Assembly: GCF_028705895.1 (NCBI RefSeq)
Contig: NZ_JAQWCQ010000004.1
Coordinates: 39,738 to 103,737, forward strand
Direction: 5' to 3'
DNA from: Massilibacteroides sp.
GTDB taxonomy: Bacteria > Bacteroidota > Bacteroidia > Bacteroidales > Tannerellaceae
DNA: 64,000 bases
Part shown: piece after piece, positions 59,730 through 64,000 of the stretch
How the letters are laid out: every line of letters begins with the position of its first letter
Position numbering within the stretch: the stretch's first letter is position 1
Translations under genes and position numbers: made by a program
The notes under the pieces: model-generated
Database searches by the model: none
Told to the model about the DNA's origin: nothing
The model's input: only the letters and a program-made list of their open reading frames with translations

Positions 59730-59832
59730 GTGGGTAAGCTTGCTACATCGCGCCGCTACAACCAAGTACCCTTGCTGCGGTCAAGCCCTGGGGGATTCCG
59801 AGGGAGCATGCCGTGTAGGACTTACCCGGCTG
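59730..59832 (-). ncRNA. ffs: Signal recognition particle RNA (small bacterial type)
   Basis: Minus strand GGGTAAGTCCTACACGGCATG...CCCCCAGGGCTTGACCGCAGCAAGGGT...GGCGCGATGTAGCAAGCTTACCC; terminal GGGTAAG/CTTACCC pairing and SRP-like CAGG...GCAGCA core. Ends approximate. Confidence 0.85.
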
Positions 59833-60036
59833 CAAAAGTAGATATTTTTCTTTACAATGCAAATGAAAAATCATCAGGAACCTCATAGTTTTTTCTAAGT
59901 GTCTGGATTTCTTTCATATTCTTGTTGTTAAAAAATGTAATTTAAGGAAAAAGTGAAGATAAAGATCGGTAAGAAAAGGTAATACGTATCCGATTGCTTT
60001 GTCTTTAATTGGTATTAAAGCATAGAATATTCTGTT

Positions 60037-60044
60037 AACTTTGT
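60037..60044 (+). promoter_or_regulatory. Candidate -7 box upstream of purF-like gene
   Basis: TAACTTTG with TTGG at 60010; spacing slightly long. Confidence 0.35.
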
Positions 60045-60078
60045 GAATAATTAATTACATAATATATAAACAACAACA

Positions 60079-61482
60079 ATGGGCGGTTTTTTCGGTACGA
60101 TTTCTAAATCTCCTTGTTCTATCGACCTGTTTTATGGTACGGATTACAATTCTCACTTAGGAACAAAAAAAGGAGGTTTAGTTACACTTCACAAGGGCGT
60201 TTTTAATAGATCTATTCACAATTTGGAAAATTCGTATTTCAGACCTCGTTTCGAAAGTGAATTAGATAAGTTTAAAGGTAATTCCGGAATAGGTATTATT
60301 AGTGACACTGATCCTCAACCAATTTTTATTAATTCTCATTTGGGTAAGTATGCAGTTGTTACAGTTGCAAAGGTTAATAATCTGGGAGAGCTTGAAAAAG
60401 AACTTTTAGAGAAAGGAAAGCATTTTTCGGAAATGAGTTCGGGTAATATTAACCAAACGGAATTGATCTCTTTGCTGATATCTGAGGGGAAGACGTTTAA
60501 GGAAGGAATAGAGATTGTGCATGAGAAAATAAAAGGTTCATGTTCCATGTTGGTTCTAACGGAAGACGGAATTATTGCCGCTCGGGATAAATACGGAAGA
60601 ACACCCTTGGTTATTGGAAAAAAAGAAGATGCTTTTGCGGCATCAAGTGAACCTTGCAGCTTTCCTAATTTAGGATACGAACATTATTATAATGTAGGGC
60701 CGGGCGAAATTGTTCATTTAACGTCTGAGAAGATGACGCAACTGCGTGAACCGGGAAAGAAGATGCAGGTTTGTTCTTTTCTTTGGGTTTATTACGGCTA
60801 TCCGGTTTCTGAATATGAAGGAGTAAACGTGGATGCCGCACGTTATGCCAGTGGTATGGCGATGGCGCGACGGGATGATGTGGATGCTGATTTTGCATCG
60901 GGTATTCCGGATTCCGGTATTGGGATGGCTTTGGGATATGCAGAGCAGAAAAAGATACCTTACCGCAGAGCGATTGTGAAATATACTCCAACCTGGCCAC
61001 GTAGTTTTACTCCATCCAATCAGGAAGTACGTAACCTTGTAGCCCGTATGAAGTTAATTCCGAATAAACATTTGTTGCGTGAGAAGCGTGTGGTCTTTTG
61101 TGATGATTCAATTGTTCGTGGAACTCAATTACGGGATAATGTGAATATTCTCTATGGTTATGGGGCGAAAGAAGTACATATGCGTATCGGCTGTCCTCCT
61201 ATCCTTCATGCTTGTCCGTTTATCGGATTCTCTGCTTCTAAGTCTGCATTGGAACTAATCGCCCGTCGTATTGTTAAAGAATTGGAGGGTGATGATGAGA
61301 AAAATCTGGAAAAATATGCGACTACCGGTACAACGGAGTACCGCAATATGGTGGAGTGTATTCGGAAAAAGTTAAATATCACTACCTTGAGGTTTAATAC
61401 AGTAGAGGATTTGATTGAGTCTATTGGTTTGCCGTCCGAATGTGTTTGTACACATTGTTATAATGCAAATAGTTATTTTTAA
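60079..61482 (+). CDS. purF: Amidophosphoribosyltransferase-like protein (PurF homologue lacking N-terminal Cys nucleophile)
   Basis: PRTase motif VVFCDDSIVRGTQLRDNV and glutaminase-like N-domain; starts MGGFFGTISK rather than MCGI. Confidence 0.8.
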   Translation: MGGFFGTISKSPCSIDLFYGTDYNSHLGTKKGGLVTLHKGVFNRSIHNLENSYFRPRFESELDKFKGNSGIGIISDTDPQPIFINSHLGKYAVVTVAKVNNLGELEKELLEKGKHFSEMSSGNINQTELISLLISEGKTFKEGIEIVHEKIKGSCSMLVLTEDGIIAARDKYGRTPLVIGKKEDAFAASSEPCSFPNLGYEHYYNVGPGEIVHLTSEKMTQLREPGKKMQVCSFLWVYYGYPVSEYEGVNVDAARYASGMAMARRDDVDADFASGIPDSGIGMALGYAEQKKIPYRRAIVKYTPTWPRSFTPSNQEVRNLVARMKLIPNKHLLREKRVVFCDDSIVRGTQLRDNVNILYGYGAKEVHMRIGCPPILHACPFIGFSASKSALELIARRIVKELEGDDEKNLEKYATTGTTEYRNMVECIRKKLNITTLRFNTVEDLIESIGLPSECVCTHCYNANSYF

Positions 61483-61494
61483 TAGGATAAAGCT

Positions 61495-62715
61495 ATGAAC
61501 CCTTTAGAAAGATTTTTAAGATATGTGAAGTTCGATACTGAATCGAATGAAGAAAGCGGTGTAACGCCGAGTACTCCCGGGCAACTTATTCTTGCCAGGC
61601 AAATAGTGAAAGAATTAGAAGAAATAGGCTTGGAAGATATTTCGTTGGACGAACGTTCCTATATTATGGCTACTCTTCCGGCTAATACAACAAAACAAGT
61701 TCCGGTGATTGGTTTTATTGCTCATTTAGATACCAGTCCGGATTTATCGGGAAAGAATGTGAACCCGAAGGTGGTGAACTATACCGGCGGAGATATTTTA
61801 TTAAATGAAACGGATCATATCGTATTGTCTCCGAATATGTTTCCGGAACTAAACGATTATATCGGACAGGATATTGTTGTTACCGATGGCAAAACATTAC
61901 TTGGTGCAGATGATAAAGCGGGTGTTTCTGCTATTATTTCAGCTATGGCCTATCTCAGGAATCATCCGGAAATAGAACATGGAAAGATAAGAATTGGTTT
62001 TACGCCGGATGAAGAAATAGGACAAGGAGCCAATCACTTTGACGTGGAAAAGTTTGGTTGCGAATGGGCTTATACAATTGACGGTGGACAAATCGGCGAA
62101 TTGGAATATGAGAATTTTAATGCCGCCGCCGCAAAGATTAGTTTTAAGGGATTGAATGTGCACCCCGGAACAGCAAAAGACAAGATGATAAATGCCTCTT
62201 TGCTTGCTCTTGAATATGCTTCTTTATTGCCTGCCGACCAACGACCGGAGCATACGACAAAATATGAGGGCTTCTTCCATCTGATACAAATGAACGGCTC
62301 GGTGGAATCAGCCTCTCTGTCTTATATTGTGCGTGACCATGATCGCGCGTTATTTGAAGACAAAAAAGAACTTCTGCAATCTTTGGTTGATAAGCTCAAT
62401 ACAAAATATCCGAATAGTACGACTTTGGAATTGCGTGATCAATATTATAATATGAAAGAGAAGGTCGAACCTAAAAAATATATCGTAGATTTGGCTTTTG
62501 AAGCAATGACGGCAGTAGGGGTAAAGCCGATTGTAAAACCAATTCGCGGAGGAACAGACGGCGCCCGATTGTCTTTTATGGGGTTACCTTGTCCGAATAT
62601 CTTTGCCGGAGGGCATAATTTTCACGGACGGTATGAATTTCTACCGGTTCCTTCATTGCGTAAGAGCATGGAAACAATCATAAAAATAGCAGAGCTATTA
62701 ACACATAAATCTTAA
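61495..62715 (+). CDS. pepT: Peptidase T (tripeptidase)
   Basis: [80 protein letters not shown]. Confidence 0.97.
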   Translation: MNPLERFLRYVKFDTESNEESGVTPSTPGQLILARQIVKELEEIGLEDISLDERSYIMATLPANTTKQVPVIGFIAHLDTSPDLSGKNVNPKVVNYTGGDILLNETDHIVLSPNMFPELNDYIGQDIVVTDGKTLLGADDKAGVSAIISAMAYLRNHPEIEHGKIRIGFTPDEEIGQGANHFDVEKFGCEWAYTIDGGQIGELEYENFNAAAAKISFKGLNVHPGTAKDKMINASLLALEYASLLPADQRPEHTTKYEGFFHLIQMNGSVESASLSYIVRDHDRALFEDKKELLQSLVDKLNTKYPNSTTLELRDQYYNMKEKVEPKKYIVDLAFEAMTAVGVKPIVKPIRGGTDGARLSFMGLPCPNIFAGGHNFHGRYEFLPVPSLRKSMETIIKIAELLTHKS

Positions 62716-62725
62716 ACAAAAGAAC

Positions 62726-63811
62726 ATGAAGACTACACCGTTTACCGATGTGCATATTTCCTTAGGAGCTAAGATGCACGAGTTTGCCGGCTTTAATATG
62801 CCGATTGAATACAGTGGTATTATTGACGAACATCTGACCGTATGTAATAGTGTGGGGGTGTTTGATGTGTCGCATATGGGAGAATTCTGGGTGAAAGGCC
62901 CTAATGCCCTTGCCTTCATTCAGTCAATAACATCAAATGATGCATCTGTTGTTCCTCTTGGAAAAGCGCAATATACTTGTTTTCCAAATGAAAAAGGAGG
63001 TATTGTAGATGATTTATTGGTCTATCACTACGAATCGGAAAAGTATTTACTGGTAGTTAATGCCGGAAATATCGCTAAAGATTGGGATTGGTGTGTGAGC
63101 CATAATAAGGTTGGTGCAATATTGGAAAATGCTTCTGATAAAACAGGACAGTTGGCTATTCAGGGCCCTAAAGCTCAGGAAGTGCTTCAACGGCTTACCT
63201 CGGTTGATTTATCTTCTATACCTTATTATTCCTTTGTGACGGGCGATTTTGCCGGTTGTAAAGAGGTGATAATTTCCAACACAGGCTATACCGGTGCAGG
63301 AGGCTTTGAACTCTATTTCTATAACGCCGATGCAATGACGATCTGGAATGCTGTTTTCGAGGCTGGAAAACCGGAAGGTATTAAGCCTATTGGACTTGGA
63401 GCCCGTGATACTCTTCGTCTGGAGATGGGATTCTGTTTGTATGGAAATGATTTGGATGATACGACATCTCCGATAGAAGCCGGATTAGGCTGGATCACCA
63501 AATTTGTGGATGGAAAAGATTTCCCAAGTCGCGCAGAGTTAGAACGTCAGAAGAAAGAGGGCGTAACGCGCAAACTATGTGCCTTTGAATTGGTAGAAAA
63601 AGGGATTCCTCGTCATGGTTATGAAATAGTGGATACGAATGATACGGTGATTGGCACGGTTACTTCCGGAACGATGTCTCCTGTTCTTAAACAAGGTATC
63701 GGCATGGGATACGTAAAGCCTGAATTTGCTAAAATCGGAACAGAAATAATGATTAAAGTAAGAAATAAATCATTGAAAGCGCAGGTCGTAAAACCTCCTT
63801 TCCGAAAATAG
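62726..63811 (+). CDS. gcvT: Glycine cleavage system aminomethyltransferase
   Basis: [67 protein letters not shown]. Confidence 0.97.
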   Translation: MKTTPFTDVHISLGAKMHEFAGFNMPIEYSGIIDEHLTVCNSVGVFDVSHMGEFWVKGPNALAFIQSITSNDASVVPLGKAQYTCFPNEKGGIVDDLLVYHYESEKYLLVVNAGNIAKDWDWCVSHNKVGAILENASDKTGQLAIQGPKAQEVLQRLTSVDLSSIPYYSFVTGDFAGCKEVIISNTGYTGAGGFELYFYNADAMTIWNAVFEAGKPEGIKPIGLGARDTLRLEMGFCLYGNDLDDTTSPIEAGLGWITKFVDGKDFPSRAELERQKKEGVTRKLCAFELVEKGIPRHGYEIVDTNDTVIGTVTSGTMSPVLKQGIGMGYVKPEFAKIGTEIMIKVRNKSLKAQVVKPPFRK

Positions 63812-63821
63812 AATGAATAAA

Positions 63822-63861
63822 AAAAATAACCTTTATTCTTCCAGAAATAAAGGTTATTTTT
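63822..63861. terminator. Hairpin with 16-bp arms after gcvT
   Basis: AAAAATAACCTTTATT-cttccaga-AATAAAGGTTATTTTT; A-run on the left and T-run on the right. Confidence 0.8.
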
Positions 63862-63893
63862 AAAATTATATCCTTTATTTAAGTTTCGCAAGT

Positions 63894-64000
63894 TCAACTT
63901 GCCAGTTTTAATTTGTAAATATCAAAAACATGCTTGATCTCTTCAGACCTGTTTATAATAGCATCATAGATATCCTCGTCTGTCAATCCGAAGAGGTTGG
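63894..64000 (-). CDS. C-terminal end of an unidentified protein, truncated by window edge
   Basis: Minus strand ...NLFGLTDEDIYDAIINRSEEIKHVFDIYKLKLAS*; family not identifiable from this fragment. Confidence 0.5.
   Translation of the reverse strand, partial: NLFGLTDEDIYDAIINRSEEIKHVFDIYKLKLAS

Noticed and set aside
59700-59888. 62-aa plus-strand ORF
   Set aside because: It overlaps the tRNA-Thr and SRP RNA genes on the opposite strand.

Overview
This 64 kb window is a Bacteroidota chromosomal segment, probably from a Bacteroides/Parabacteroides-like lineage, judging by ECF-sigma/FecR/SusC/SusD genes, DUF families, TAnnTTTG-type promoters and a PorT-like protein. No rRNA, CRISPR array, phage or IS element was recognised. 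Housekeeping content: tsaD, tag, an rlmD-type methyltransferase, ppdK, chaA, speA, lon, coaE, yajC, nusB, cdsA, ftsH, rsfS, purF-like, pepT, gcvT, tRNA-Thr and SRP RNA. Accessory content: (i) a GH43-GH8 fusion glycosidase; (ii) a small decayed region at about 5.7-7.6 kb; (iii) a 15 kb TolC/HlyD/FtsX exporter operon with five ~780-aa permeases and one ATPase, preceded by phased 22-bp quasi-palindromes, a perfect inverted repeat and a sigma-54-like promoter, with a second 3 x 22-bp array inside the operon; (iv) a polysaccharide utilization locus (ECF sigma, FecR, SusC, SusD, metallophosphoesterase, GH92) with a probable antisense-RNA terminator in the susC leader. The most interesting signals are intergenic: the two-helical-turn (21-22 bp) repeat arrays at 16.6, 26.5, 46.2 and 63.8 kb (the last two related in sequence), the sigma-54/enhancer architecture and the antisense terminator. 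Everything here comes from reading the sequence; no searches were run.
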